A stretch of 64,000 bases of DNA from Hemileia vastatrix (lineage: Eukaryota; Basidiomycota; Pucciniomycetes; Pucciniales; Zaghouaniaceae): positions 20,976,501-21,040,500 of the forward strand of contig JASXTE010000015.1 of the NCBI GenBank assembly GCA_030280995.1. Direction: 5' to 3'. The notes beneath the pieces were generated by a model that worked only from the letters and a program-made list of their open reading frames with translations, ran no database searches and was not told where the DNA came from. Every line of letters begins with the position of its first letter. Within the stretch, counting starts at the first letter, position 1. Shown piece after piece: positions 21,740 to 31,055 of this stretch. The translations under genes were made by a program, and so were the position numbers.

Positions 21740-22040
21740 CGTAAAGAAAGTTGGCAGTTTAACTTCTTGCCGGAGGACTGGAATTGAATTTTCACAAAAA
21801 TTATTTTTTTGTGTTTTAATTATACCAAGATTTTTTATTGGATTTTGATGTGATTTTTGCAGTTTACCCTCTTTCTGGAGGTCTGGAATAGAAGGAGATA
21901 CTTGAAGTTTAACCTCTTGCTGGAGGTCCGGAATAATATTTTCACATAAATTATTTTTTTGTGTTTTAATTATACTGAGATTTTTAATCGGATTTTGATG
22001 TTATTTTTGCAATTTACTCTCCTGCTGGAGGTCATCAAAC
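21740..22040 (-). repeat. In-frame hairpin repeats in the polyprotein linker
   Basis: Four units (about 21751, 21858, 21910 and 22008). Two have perfect CCTC/GAGG arms around TTTCTG or TTGCTG. In the reading frame they code L-Q-K-E-G-K-L, L-Q-Q-E-V-K-L and relatives. The intervening sequence is itself duplicated (ATAATTTTTGTG-like blocks at 21800 and 21945). Confidence 0.75.
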
Positions 22041-22287
22041 ATACCCTTCCAATTTTTATCCAACCAAATTTGGCCCATTTTGCCTTTTTCACCATTTTTA
22101 AATTTAATAGAAAAACAGGGTAAATCCAATAAACATGTAGAAAAGTCCAAAACATATTTGTACTCCAAATTAATATTAACAGAAAATAATTGAGAATCCA
22201 CTTGAATTATCTCCAAGTGAGCTGACCTATTGAAATCCAAGATCTCATCCTGAGGAGAGATTACAACATTAGAGTGATCAGCCCCTG

Positions 22288-22300
22288 CTACCCCAAAAAA
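22288..22300 (-). promoter_or_regulatory. Candidate -1 frameshift site between protease and RT
   Basis: In sense orientation the protease frame reads CAT TTT TTG GGG TAG. The heptamer T-TTT-TTG (22294-22300) fits the X-XXY-YYZ rule in the correct phase, two codons before the stop. A -1 slip enters exactly the frame of the RT-containing segment. No downstream structure was assessed. Confidence 0.45.
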
Positions 22301-23496
22301 TGAGGGCATTCATCCCTTTCCAACAAACATAATTCACCAGAAGCCGTCCGTTTTATATACCGCTTCTTGGTGCAAACACAACACTGGAACAGAGTAGTAA
22401 TCCCTGGCTGTGTTTCCCAACCTTCATCTACAGGAGGCGCTAACTGCATATGTAACCTCCGCATATCTTCACCAGTGATTTCCAAACTAATCCCCATGCC
22501 AGCTTGATACCCTATCCTGGCCTCAAAATCCATCAAAAAAGGACCACCAAGAACAGTTTTGACTGCTCCTCTGGCCACATAAAAGTGAACCTTACCAACA
22601 GATCCACCAATTCCTAACCTGACATGCTCAGCTGTGCCCATCAGCTCTGTTGCATGCCCTCCAATGCCTCGGAGGCTCCCCCCAGTTCCACTTTTAATTG
22701 GCAAGCCTATACTCGTCGCTTGCTCCAATGAAATTAAATTAATTTGAGACCCTGAATTGACCAAGGCCTTTACTTCTTTACCATTAAGAGTTACCACCAG
22801 GTAACCCAGGGGAGCGGAAAAATGTGTATCTACATCTTCCCCAAACTTTTCAACATTTTCACAAATAAATTCCACCTTTCCAGTGGAAACCCGACGCCTC
22901 CTCAAATGCTTCTTTTGCTTTTCAGCAAGCGCCGGACTAATTGTAAATAACTCCCCCAAAGATAAGGGAATCTGCAGTTGATTCACCCTATTCAAAACTT
23001 TGTCCATCACATTAGCTTGACCAGAAACTACTGGCCGCTCATACTGGACCTTTGATTTAACAACCTTGGCCCTGGGTACCTCTTGAGGTCCAACCAAGCC
23101 ATCTTCACCCCCCATTATAACATCTTCACTTTCTATAACCCTGACTCCGTCACCAGCTTCTTGCACTAATCCTGATCCATCGCTGGTCCTTCTTACTCCC
23201 TCCATTGGGATGGGACCGCTAAAACTTGGTCTGGGTAGAGACGCCAATGGTACGTCCTCCTCAGAATGCGAATCATCCTCTGGCATAGGCTCACAATTTA
23301 AATCAAAATTGCCATAACTAGGGGGCCCCATATCAGCAATCCCCTTCTGCATTTTATATAATTGGTCCTTAGAGTAAGGGTTCAATTTGTTGGCGGCAGT
23401 TTGAGCACTAGAATTCTTGTCTTTAGAGTAAGGGTTCACTTTGTTATTGGCCTTGCCAGGATTAGCCCTCAGTTGGCTCTGAATGCTACTCTTCTC
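22288..23496 (-). pseudogene. Ty3-1 protease region
   Basis: It follows gag in the same frame after a TAG at 23497-23499. From the first ATG (23439) it runs 383 codons. There is an acidic, Pro-rich N-terminal half, then a retropepsin-like domain (APLGYLVVTLNGKEVKALV, FLMDFEARIGYQAGM). The active-site triad reads N-S-G at codon 228 instead of D-S/T-G. The catalytic aspartate is therefore lost, whereas Ty3-2 keeps VDTGSQ at the same place. It ends at the TAG beside the candidate frameshift site. The nearly intact frame suggests recent activity before this substitution. Confidence 0.8.
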
Positions 23497-24897
23497 CTAA
23501 GTAGCAGCTGCTCTTCTAGCAGCATTAACATCATATTTGCCAGCCATACAGCTACCCTCCACCTGGGCAACCGTTGCCAGCTCTAAACCTCCAAAATAAA
23601 TAGAAAATGTTGCTTTACTGACCTCTTTCTCTTTACCTTTGTCAGCTTTTCCACCATTACCATTACCATTTTTGCAACCCTTGGAATTAAAATCTTCATC
23701 CGTCACCTCTTCAAATCTGGCTCTCCTTTCAGCTGTTAAACTTCTTCTGACCAAATCAGAAGGAGACTGTCCATCACTGGGCTTGATGAACGAACCATCA
23801 GGAAATTTATAAACTTTACCATCAAATAAAACTTGCCCAGCATCCATATCCTTATCCAGAGCAAAACAAACTGTTGCTCTGTGCCCCCTCCTATTACAAT
23901 AGGAGCACACCTTTGGCTCATCATAGCCACCTCTATAACTACTACCACCATTCCCACCATTTCTCCCATTGCCTGGGAAGCGGTTACCATTATTATTGCC
24001 ATTATAATTTTGACGTTCATAACCTCTAGATTGATAAGAAGTAGACGTCGACAAAGAAGCGATTGGGGCCTTATTGGCTTTCTGGTTTTCTTGAACAAAT
24101 ATTTTTAACTGTTTAGTTAAATCGGCCAAATGATCGACCATCTTATTATCCACATTACCCTCAACTTTTGCAGCTGGTAGTCCCATTTGAGCCTTCTTGG
24201 CCTCCTGAGCTTTGACCATGATATCATTGTTCTCAGCCAAAACTTCACTAACCTTGCTAACATATTGAGTGCATGACTCTTGATATTTGTCTAAAGCCAA
24301 TAACTTTAGATGGGCTTGAATGTTGTCCTTTTTAACCTCCAAAGCCGGCAATTTCTGCTCACCATTAGGCAGTTCCTTCATCAAATATTTTCTTGAAAGA
24401 TCCTTCAAGATGTCCATTCGAATATCCCTACTGAATGCTGACCAAAACAAATCTTTTGCCTGGTTCTCATGCACTAACTCGTCTACCAGTATAAGATGTT
24501 CCACCACTTCATCAAACTGAACACAGAGCTTTTTGAAGTCAGCCATAGAAGAAACTCCACCTTTTGCTTGCCAGTCTCCAACAATTTTATTGAGGTCCAT
24601 CATAGTAAACCTAACACCCCATCTATCAACCATAGCTTTAGAAAGCTTAACCCAATCCTTGTCCTTAAATGCCTGCATAGCAATAACCTCTTTTTCCACC
24701 TCCCTATCAGCAATAAAAAACATAAATTGCTTCACCATATCCACATGAGAAGCACCGTCAACAGCAGCAGAAGCTTCATACCTGCTAATGAACCATTTAA
24801 CCTCCTCCCCATCAAACTTTGGGCCATCCCAAGAAACAATTCTAACTGAGGGAGTAAGAGGGTTAGAAGATCCAGAAGCAACAGCAGAAGAAGACAT
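23497..24897 (-). CDS. Ty3-1 Gag, 466 aa
   Basis: An intact gag frame. The N-terminal half is a Ty3-type Gag capsid region (SWDGPKFDGEEVKWFISRYE; FWSAFSRDIRMDILKDL). Then come a charged helical stretch, an Asn/Gly-rich linker and a classical zinc knuckle C-x2-C-x4-H-x4-C beginning at C331 (CSYCNRRGHRATVC), which binds genomic RNA. It ends ARRAAAT at TAG 23497-23499, and the same frame continues into protease. Stop readthrough could therefore give a Gag-PR fusion. The ATG is 178 bases from the LTR with the primer site between. This is the best preserved reading frame of the element. Confidence 0.85.
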   Translation of the reverse strand: MSSSAVASGSSNPLTPSVRIVSWDGPKFDGEEVKWFISRYEASAAVDGASHVDMVKQFMFFIADREVEKEVIAMQAFKDKDWVKLSKAMVDRWGVRFTMMDLNKIVGDWQAKGGVSSMADFKKLCVQFDEVVEHLILVDELVHENQAKDLFWSAFSRDIRMDILKDLSRKYLMKELPNGEQKLPALEVKKDNIQAHLKLLALDKYQESCTQYVSKVSEVLAENNDIMVKAQEAKKAQMGLPAAKVEGNVDNKMVDHLADLTKQLKIFVQENQKANKAPIASLSTSTSYQSRGYERQNYNGNNNGNRFPGNGRNGGNGGSSYRGGYDEPKVCSYCNRRGHRATVCFALDKDMDAGQVLFDGKVYKFPDGSFIKPSDGQSPSDLVRRSLTAERRARFEEVTDEDFNSKGCKNGNGNGGKADKGKEKEVSKATFSIYFGGLELATVAQVEGSCMAGKYDVNAARRAAAT

Positions 24898-25075
24898 CCC
24901 AATAAGTAATGAAAAGTGTTAAAAATCGATAAAATAACAAGCCTCTTGCAGGCCAATAACAAAAATCCAATTAAAGCTCCAGAAAATAAGCCTCTTGCAG
25001 GCTAAGAACGTTCGTGATCCAAGTAAGTCTTAAAAGAAAGCTAGAGAAATCGAACCCCACGTTGGGAGCCAACTA
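24898..25075 (-). promoter_or_regulatory. Ty3-1 leader with tRNA primer site (25054-25071)
   Basis: In sense orientation, four bases after the 5' LTR comes TGGCTCCCAACGTGGGG. This is complementary to a tRNA 3' end finishing in CCA. I do not assign the tRNA. The rest is a short AT-rich leader with a repeated GCCTCTTGCAGG segment on the plus strand (24940, 24990). Confidence 0.65.
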
Positions 25076-26174
25076 TGGTAAGGTAAACTCTTACAGTTGC
25101 CTTGCTGTAAGCAGAATCCGGAGGAGATATGTGGATTTAGCTGAAAACCCCGTTCTTCCAATAAAAATAACAAAATGGGAATTCTAAATCACTAAGCTAA
25201 CCAGTCTACTTGGATCTGATTGATAAAAATAATGAAACCCTGAAATATTTAACGCTTATTGAGATTTAAAGAATGTGGCTGTTGAGAAAAGAAATACTGA
25301 TAACAACAATTAAGGTGTACCAGTGAAAGATCTGAAAAGATTGACTTTTATGTTTTTATAATAATTTGAGTTTTTATGAGACAGCAATAATTAAGTCCCA
25401 GTGATGAAGACCTTTCTAAAGATGCCCTGTTTGAAGTGTGATTTAAATTTTTGAGTAGTATTTCTAAAATGTTATATATAAAATATAAAGTTATAAGGGT
25501 ATTACAATTTATTTAATTTGTTGAGTAATTAAAAATGAGACTGTGGTGGTTAAAGATTATGCTGTATGTTGTATGATGATTCTAAGATTATGCTTAATTT
25601 CGAGTCTGAGAGGCTCTTAAGTATACCTAGTCACGTGCCTAAGTTTTCCCCTCCAGAGCTCAGCCAGAGTCAATCCGGAGCCCGTCCGGAGTTTGTACCG
25701 AGTCCTTCCAGACTCAATTAGAACCTTTAAAACTATAATAAAAAATCTAGAAAAATTACACATAATAGAGCCACTTCCTCTTTACATTCCAAACTAATTT
25801 TCGTAGTCTGCGCAGCTCTAATCACCCCGTGAAAATTCATCAAAGTTAAATAATTTCTAAAAACAAAAATATTTCTATAAAACTTTAAAATTCATTTAAA
25901 AATATAAGAAAAATAGTAAAAATTCTGGGAAAATTTCCCAAGGCTCTTGAGTGACTCAACTTGATACTTATAAACTCTTCAGACCGTAAAAATAAGTTTT
26001 CTCCAAAAAATATATTGTTTTCACGTAGGCATTTGCTCTTGACCAATTTCTTCATATTTAAAACTCAAATAAATTAAATAAAACCCTTTTATAAAAAATA
26101 ATAACACCAATCTTGTACGCCGTAATAACTCCATTTACGTACTTAGGTGCCATACTAAACTTTAGGCTACCACA
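25076..26174 (-). repeat. 5' LTR of Ty3-1 (copy B)
   Basis: 1099 bp, from TGGTAAGGTAAACTC to GGCTACCACA. It aligns with copies A and C. The array of CGGAGTC units is shorter here (about three). The five bases after it (GCGAC) would be the target duplication. Confidence 0.9.
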
Positions 26175-26310
26175 GCGACTGTCCCCAGGAGCCCATAAAT
26201 ACCTGCGACTCGCAGAGTCTTCCTTCCTTCATATTCTATCTTCTTCCTTCATCATCTTTCCTTTTCTTCTTATTATTATTATTATTATTTTATTTTTTTT
26301 AACTCTCTCA

Positions 26311-27348
26311 ATGAATACTAGAAGAGCCAACCCCAACACTGAAAATACGGCCGATGTCGTGGACGCCATTCATCAGTTTGTGCGTACTCAACCTCCTGCC
26401 ACTCCTCTGACAACCCTTGTGTCAACTTTGATGGGCAGGACAAGATGCACTGGCTTTATTGAGAATGCCATAACTCCCTGCCACTTCTCAAAGTCCTGCG
26501 GTGGAAACCATAATTTCTTCACTGTAAGTTTTCTTCATTTTCCTTCCTATTTGTTACTAACCTTTCACTTTTCCTTCTTCCAGTCCTGCAATTACTGCAA
26601 GAAACGCAAGAAGAAGTGTAGCTACGATGGGCCGCCCACAGTTGCTCGTCTAGACCCTGATGCTTCAACCTCGACTACGATGAGTCAAATGACTATCAAG
26701 TGCCCGGCGTCCAATCTCATTACCCTGCCTCGCAACAAACGAGCTAAGGTTGGTTACCGTGCTCCTACGCCTAGTAGCACCTCTTCAACCCCCAAATCTC
26801 TCTTCTTGGAGGAAAGTACAGTAAGTCTCTTTTTTTTTACTTCTTCCTTTTTTAATGCTAACATCTTCTGTTTCCCTCTGTTTTAGAATGCGCCAGGCAC
26901 TCCTTACGCTGAAACACCTCTGCCTCCTATTGCTCCCTTATTTCTTCCAGTTTTGGAAGAAGATCCTGTCTGGGATACTGAACCTATTCTGGAGGGTGCT
27001 CCTCGAATACCTTCTCCTGACTGGACTACAATGCAGCTGGTCTTTGATACCATCATCCCAGACAAATGGCCTATCGAAAACTTCCTGGTCGTCAATGATG
27101 AAGAGCCTGCCATGGCTCAAAACTGGGAATTTTCAGAGCAAATTGCCTGCGCTCCATACGATGCGACCATGAATTGTATGAACGATATGATAGCTGCTGT
27201 CAAAGAATTCCTTGAGGTGGTTCTGGTTTATACTTGCGCTGAGTATAATAAACAAAAACAGCTGATAACTGCCTTGCAACAAAACATTCAAGAGGCTGTT
27301 AACAACTTGGCTTTCTGCATCCCAATCTTTGATGAAGCAGAATACTAA
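26311..27348 (+). CDS. Intact spliced zinc-cluster-like gene (copy Z3), 303 aa
   Basis: Three exons: 26311-26523, 26584-26820 and 26887-27348. The introns are 60 and 66 bases (GTAAGT to TTCCAG; GTAAGT with GCTAACA to GTTTTAG). Both are multiples of three and all junctions keep phase. The protein has a cysteine-rich N-terminal part with a conserved second half, C-N-Y-C-KKRKKK-C. It continues with a Ser/Thr-rich linker, an acidic proline-rich middle (EEDPVWDTEPI) and a helical C-terminus (EYNKQKQLITALQQNIQEA). A basic cysteine cluster plus an acidic region suggests a nuclear, DNA-binding role, but the N-terminal cysteine spacing differs from standard Zn(II)2Cys6. A TATA-like CATAAATA lies at 26191. 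It is flanked by an LTR and lies antisense to Ty3-2. Host gene or element cargo is open. Confidence 0.6.
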
Positions 27349-27764
27349 AAAAATAATTTCTTGTATATAATTCTTGTAAACTGTATGTAGCTAAAAAAAA
27401 ATGTAATATTATTTATTTTCCCTTAATTTTCCTGTGAGAATTCTACAATTGTGAGATGAGTTGCCTTCAAAGAATATCCTCCTCTTGAGATTGTTGCTAC
27501 TACCTATAACAACAAATACTTCCCCTGCGTCGTCTATGAGTGCGCTTCTTACAATCTTTAGATCTTCGCAACACATGTCTTTCCCTTGATTGTAACAATT
27601 CATCTTTCCTTGGGTCCTTCATTATGATGAATTCTTTTCACTATCTTCTTTGAAACCATCTAGCGCTCAAGTCAGATGTGGCGCAGCTGATGACTTCTTT
27701 ATAATGCTATTGTTAACCTATAAATAGCCCTTCTAATAACCTGAATTTCCTCTATCGTAAAATC
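27349..27764. other. Spacer between Z3 and Z4
   Basis: No gene recognised. The start is AT-rich, with possible polyadenylation context for Z3 (ATGTAATATT at 27401). A TATAAATAG sequence at 27719 lies about 45 bases before the Z4 ATG and could be its TATA box. Confidence 0.4.
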
Positions 27765-28563
27765 ATGACTCAATATCTCACAGTTCCCAGAGATCAAGCT
27801 TGCTCATTTTGCAAAGGCCGTAACTTTCATTGTACATTTTCTAGACCTCGGGGGTATGCCTCTTTTAGACCTGCCTGTGACAATTGCTTTAGGTACCACA
27901 AAACTTGAAATACCTCCCTTAACCAGAATACTCCTCAGCCTACTGGTTATATTTGCTTTCCACCTAGCTCTACTAGTAGCACTCCCATAATTACCACCAC
28001 CAGTCCCACTATTTCCACTAATAATAATAATGTTCCTTATGAGTTGCCATCGCTTCCTAGTTTTCCCAGGCACAAAATATCTATACAGCCTATCTCTAAA
28101 CCTTCTTCCACTCCAAGTTCCAGTGCTTCCATGCGCTCAGGCTCCACTGCAGCTGCTCCTGATGCAGTTACCGTTACTTTTCCGTCAGCGCGCCCACAAA
28201 ACTTATTAGCAAGTAATTATCCTTTACTATACTTATGCTCCTCTTGCTTACTAACTTCCTGTCAGGCTTCAATGAATCCATCTCCTTGGGATGGGTTCCT
28301 ATTCCTTTACCTTTGTCCATTCCATGCAAATGTTTTCCAGACTTCGTCTTATATATGACGCTATGTCCCTATCCTGCAATAAAGCACCAGCTTTTTCTGA
28401 AGCTGAACTTGAAGCTCACTATACTCATACAGAAATTATAGGTCAACTAATGAATGAAATCAGCTCATCAACTATTCTTGGATTCCCCACCAATCCACCT
28501 CACTTTGTCATGCCTGAAGACTGGAAAGGATATCCTATTAGCTTTCACTCTGATACTGAATAG
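27765..28563 (+). pseudogene. Zinc-cluster-like gene, broken at the sixth cysteine (copy Z4)
   Basis: ATG 27765 opens a cysteine module C13-x2-C16-x6-C23-x14-C38-x2-C41-x6-stop. The TGA (27906-27908) falls exactly where the sixth cysteine is expected. The same frame then stays open through a Ser/Thr/Pro-rich region to an intron at 28213-28265 (GTAATT, TTACTAAC, CTGTCAG). After it, the best protein-like frame (28291-28563, with PAFSEAELEAHYTHTEIIG) is out of phase, so a second lesion is likely. Its nearest relatives here are Z1 and Z2. Confidence 0.5.
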
Positions 28564-29170
28564 CCCACTAGCGCTCTTCCTTATGAGCCTCCTCTTTTCA
28601 TTCTCCCTGTACATAGTCTTCATATATTTTTCATGCTATGCCTTCATATAATCTTTATAGACATGGCGCTATTTTATTACACCTGTCTTCCATACTTTTA
28701 GAGCGCCTAACTTTGCTCCCTCTACTTTCTTTAAAAGACTGTAAACCCAAACAAAAATCATAAAGAAACCTTCATATCGTAAAACTTTACCGCCTTTACT
28801 GGGATACAGCAATATACCATGTAGAATAAGAATTGAAATATAGAGCGCCTCATCTAAAAATTGCTATTCCACTCCTGGTTAGTTAACCCATTAGCTAAAT
28901 TCCCAGCGTCTTTTGCGCTTACATGATACACATCTCCTTTAGTCCAGTTACCTATTTTGTCATTTCCCCTCGAACAATGAAAATATAAGATTTCATTTTC
29001 CTCTGCACCCTCATCTAAGCGCTTGTGCCAGTTTCCTGTTTAGCCATAGTCCGCCTAACTTCCAGTTAACGCCCTCTATCCGTCACAACTGTGTCAAAAA
29101 GCCTCCTGTGGGTCCTCTTAGAAAAACAAAACTTAACATAACTTGTTAGTTTAACCTCTTCCCGGAGGTA
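28564..29170 (-). other. 3' non-coding sequence next to Ty3-2 pol
   Basis: No gene. It is rich in AGCGC/GCGCT tetramer contexts, like the rest of Ty3-2. One CCTC/GAGG hairpin repeat sits at 29150-29171, just beyond the pol stop. Confidence 0.5.
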
Positions 29171-29205
29171 TTATTCTGGTAGTTTTTCCTCATTCCGGAG
29201 GTTAT
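29150..29205 (-). repeat. Two hairpin repeats at the Ty3-2 pol end
   Basis: The units AGTTTAACCTCTTCCCGGAGG and AGTTTTTCCTCATTCCGGAGG are 27 bases apart, with CCTC/GAGG arms. The second encodes the terminal L-R-N-E-E-K-L of pol. The first lies past the stop and would read L-R-E-E-V-K-L. Confidence 0.8.
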
Positions 29206-30031
29206 CTTGTATCACTGGAACACCCCTTGGGTAGAATCTTTTGATCTGGTCTGCAGCCACACACCGCTTCCACTCAGTAACATCCGATTCCTCCAGTAAG
29301 TAAGACCCTCCAGTTATCTGCTTTCTTATCCTGTATGGACCATTCCATCTATCCGAAAACATCTTCCCCCATTGGCTTTCTAAACTTCTATTATAAACCA
29401 AAACCCAATCTCCTGGGTTCAATGGCTTTCTTAACCTATGGGCTAAGCGCTCATCCCAATATTTAACTGACTTGTCCCGGATCTGCATCATTCTTTCATA
29501 TGCTTTCTCCACAAAATTGTCTTTTCTTTCAAGCTGCGCTACCCTTTCTAGAATTGAATCTTTGGTTGAGCGCACTTGATCCCAATCACATCGTAGGAAA
29601 GATCCAGCCTCCAGACCAATAGGTAATACCGCCCTTTGACCAAACATCAGTTTGAACGGCGAAAACCCTGTTGTTCTTTTAACTGAAATCCTTTCCACAA
29701 ACAAAACTAGCGGCAAGTAGCTCTTCCACTTTGCTCCATTATTTCCACACAATTTGACTAGTGCATCCTTTATAACTTGATGCCCTCTTTCTACCATTCC
29801 CTCTGCTTCAGGATAATATGGTGTTTCAACTGGTAACTTTGCGCCAATACCTTTTACTACTTCTTGGAATTCTCCCGCAAATTCAGCGCCACCATCTACG
29901 GTTACCATCTTCATTACCCCATACCTATAAATCCATTCTTTCTTCAAAAACTCAGCCACATTACTTGCCTTAAGGTTTATCAAAGGCGCTGCTTCAACCC
30001 ATCCTGATAGATCATCCCTGGCTACTACCAA
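29171..30031 (-). pseudogene. Ty3-2 integrase core and C-terminus
   Basis: 286 codons open, beginning inside the integrase core (VVARDDLSGWVEAAPL). They carry the second catalytic Asp (TVDGGAEFAGEF), the glutamate (YYPEAEGMVERGHQ) and the C-terminal GPY-type module (SDRWNGPYRIRKQ), and end RNEEKLPE. The first catalytic Asp (LDAVH) lies upstream of a stop near 30126. This stretch is well preserved, but it depends on a broken upstream frame. Confidence 0.8.
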
Positions 30032-30124
30032 GCATTTAAAGTGTCCTTCTTTTATATGGACTGCATCTAAACTGACCCTACCAAAAACGGTATCCTTTCC
30101 CCTCGCTCTTCCTTTTTCTTTTGG

Positions 30125-30448
30125 CTATCTGTAACTTCTGCACTGGCATTCAGGACAAGATTTAACCCAATCTCTTACTTCATTTTTCATGTTGGGCCAC
30201 CAGAATCTTTCCCTAACTCTGCGATGAGTCTCATATTGACCTCTATGTCCTAAATTGATGTGTAACTCCCTGAGTATCTTCTCCTTCTCTTCCCTAGTTT
30301 GAACAACTAACTGAGGAGACAAAGCTTGATTCTTCCATAACTTCCCATTTTTAATAAAATAGTCTTTAGAGCGCTTCTTAATATTGCGCCAAACCTTTTT
30401 ATCACAAAAATCTGGTTGACTATTACATTCCAAATATAACTTTAACAA
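30125..30448 (-). pseudogene. Ty3-2 integrase zinc-binding N-terminus
   Basis: An HHCC domain: LHINLGHRG with histidines, then CPECQC. The frame ends at a TAG at 30125, and the same frame resumes into the integrase core. The region just upstream (30449-30770) is the variable pol linker, with stops. Confidence 0.7.
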
Positions 30449-31055
30449 CTCTAATCCCTCATCTGTAGATGCGTTGTCTACTGAATACTCCTCCTCTTCG
30501 AGTCGAGTACTACTGTCCTGACTTTCCTATGAAGCATCTTCATCATCTGACTCCTCAACTACCTCGCCTTGCACACTCCTTGTTGCTATATTAGATTCAG
30601 TGTTCCCTAAATCCAGTTGCAGTTCAACCTTGCTACAAACATCCTTTGCATTGTCAGAATTTAATATTATGTCTTTTCGGACATTCCACGTTACTAGTTT
30701 ATTGTCATCGCAGACGTTACTATCAAATTTTGTATAACAATAATCTATCCCGTTTACCCATTTCTTGTCTTCTTAAAATTCTTCCACTTCCGAGTCTTCT
30801 TCACACAACGGTCTTCTTGACAGTGCATCTGGCATAGTGAAAGATTTCCCCGGCTTATGGACTAAATCAAAAGAAAATAAATTAATCTGTGCTACCCACC
30901 TCATCATGGGCGCATCTGGTAAACTCAGGCTACTAATCATTTGCACCAACAATAGCGCATCAACCTGCAGCTCGAAATTCTGCCCCCAAAGCATCCATTG
31001 TAGCTTTTTAAGAATTTTTGCTACTCCACATAGCTCCAGCTTAGACTGGGAGTAC
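30449..31055 (-). pseudogene. Ty3-2 RNase H remnant and linker
   Basis: It holds the RNase H C-terminal part (FELQVDALLLVQMISS, FTMPDALSRRP; 30773-30994) and an acidic linker. Comparison with Ty3-1 shows that the N-terminal RNase H segment, including the VDSS aspartate, has been deleted at about 31085-31100. RNase H cannot be active. Confidence 0.7.

Larger units (their letters stand above)
20553..22309 (-). pseudogene. Ty3-1 linker and reverse transcriptase
   Basis: This is in the -1 frame relative to the protease and overlaps its end. It opens MPSFFGVAG at 22309 and has a TAA at 22001. It then runs through a repeat-containing linker into RT (SSYSSPVFCIKKPNGKLRVVHD, LGDIMGGYDERELHP). A single missing base at about 20813, in the LPQG box, shifts the frame. 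The next stretch (20601-20795) holds the catalytic FIDDGG. Two stops follow before RT resumes at 20552. The linker contains four hairpin units, coding D-L-Q-[QK]-E-x-K-L type repeats (21740-22040). Confidence 0.8.
5030..26174 (-). mobile_element. Ty3-1: minus-strand Ty3 retrotransposon with nested insert
   Basis: From right to left: 5' LTR 25076-26174, primer site, gag, protease, RT, RNase H, integrase, long 3' non-coding region, 3' LTR 5030-6163. A chromovirus (8227-17450) sits in the 3' non-coding region. The paralogous copy at the right end of the window shows the same sequence without that insert. Without the insert the element is about 11.9 kb. Several stops and a one-base deletion in RT make it non-functional. 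The base after the 5' LTR starts GCGAC, but no matching duplication is found left of 5030, where the first six LTR bases are also missing. Confidence 0.85.

Noticed and set aside
23736..24098. Methionine/valine-rich minus frame within Ty3-1 gag
   Set aside because: It overlaps Gag in another phase over the Asn/Gly-rich linker. Composition explains it.
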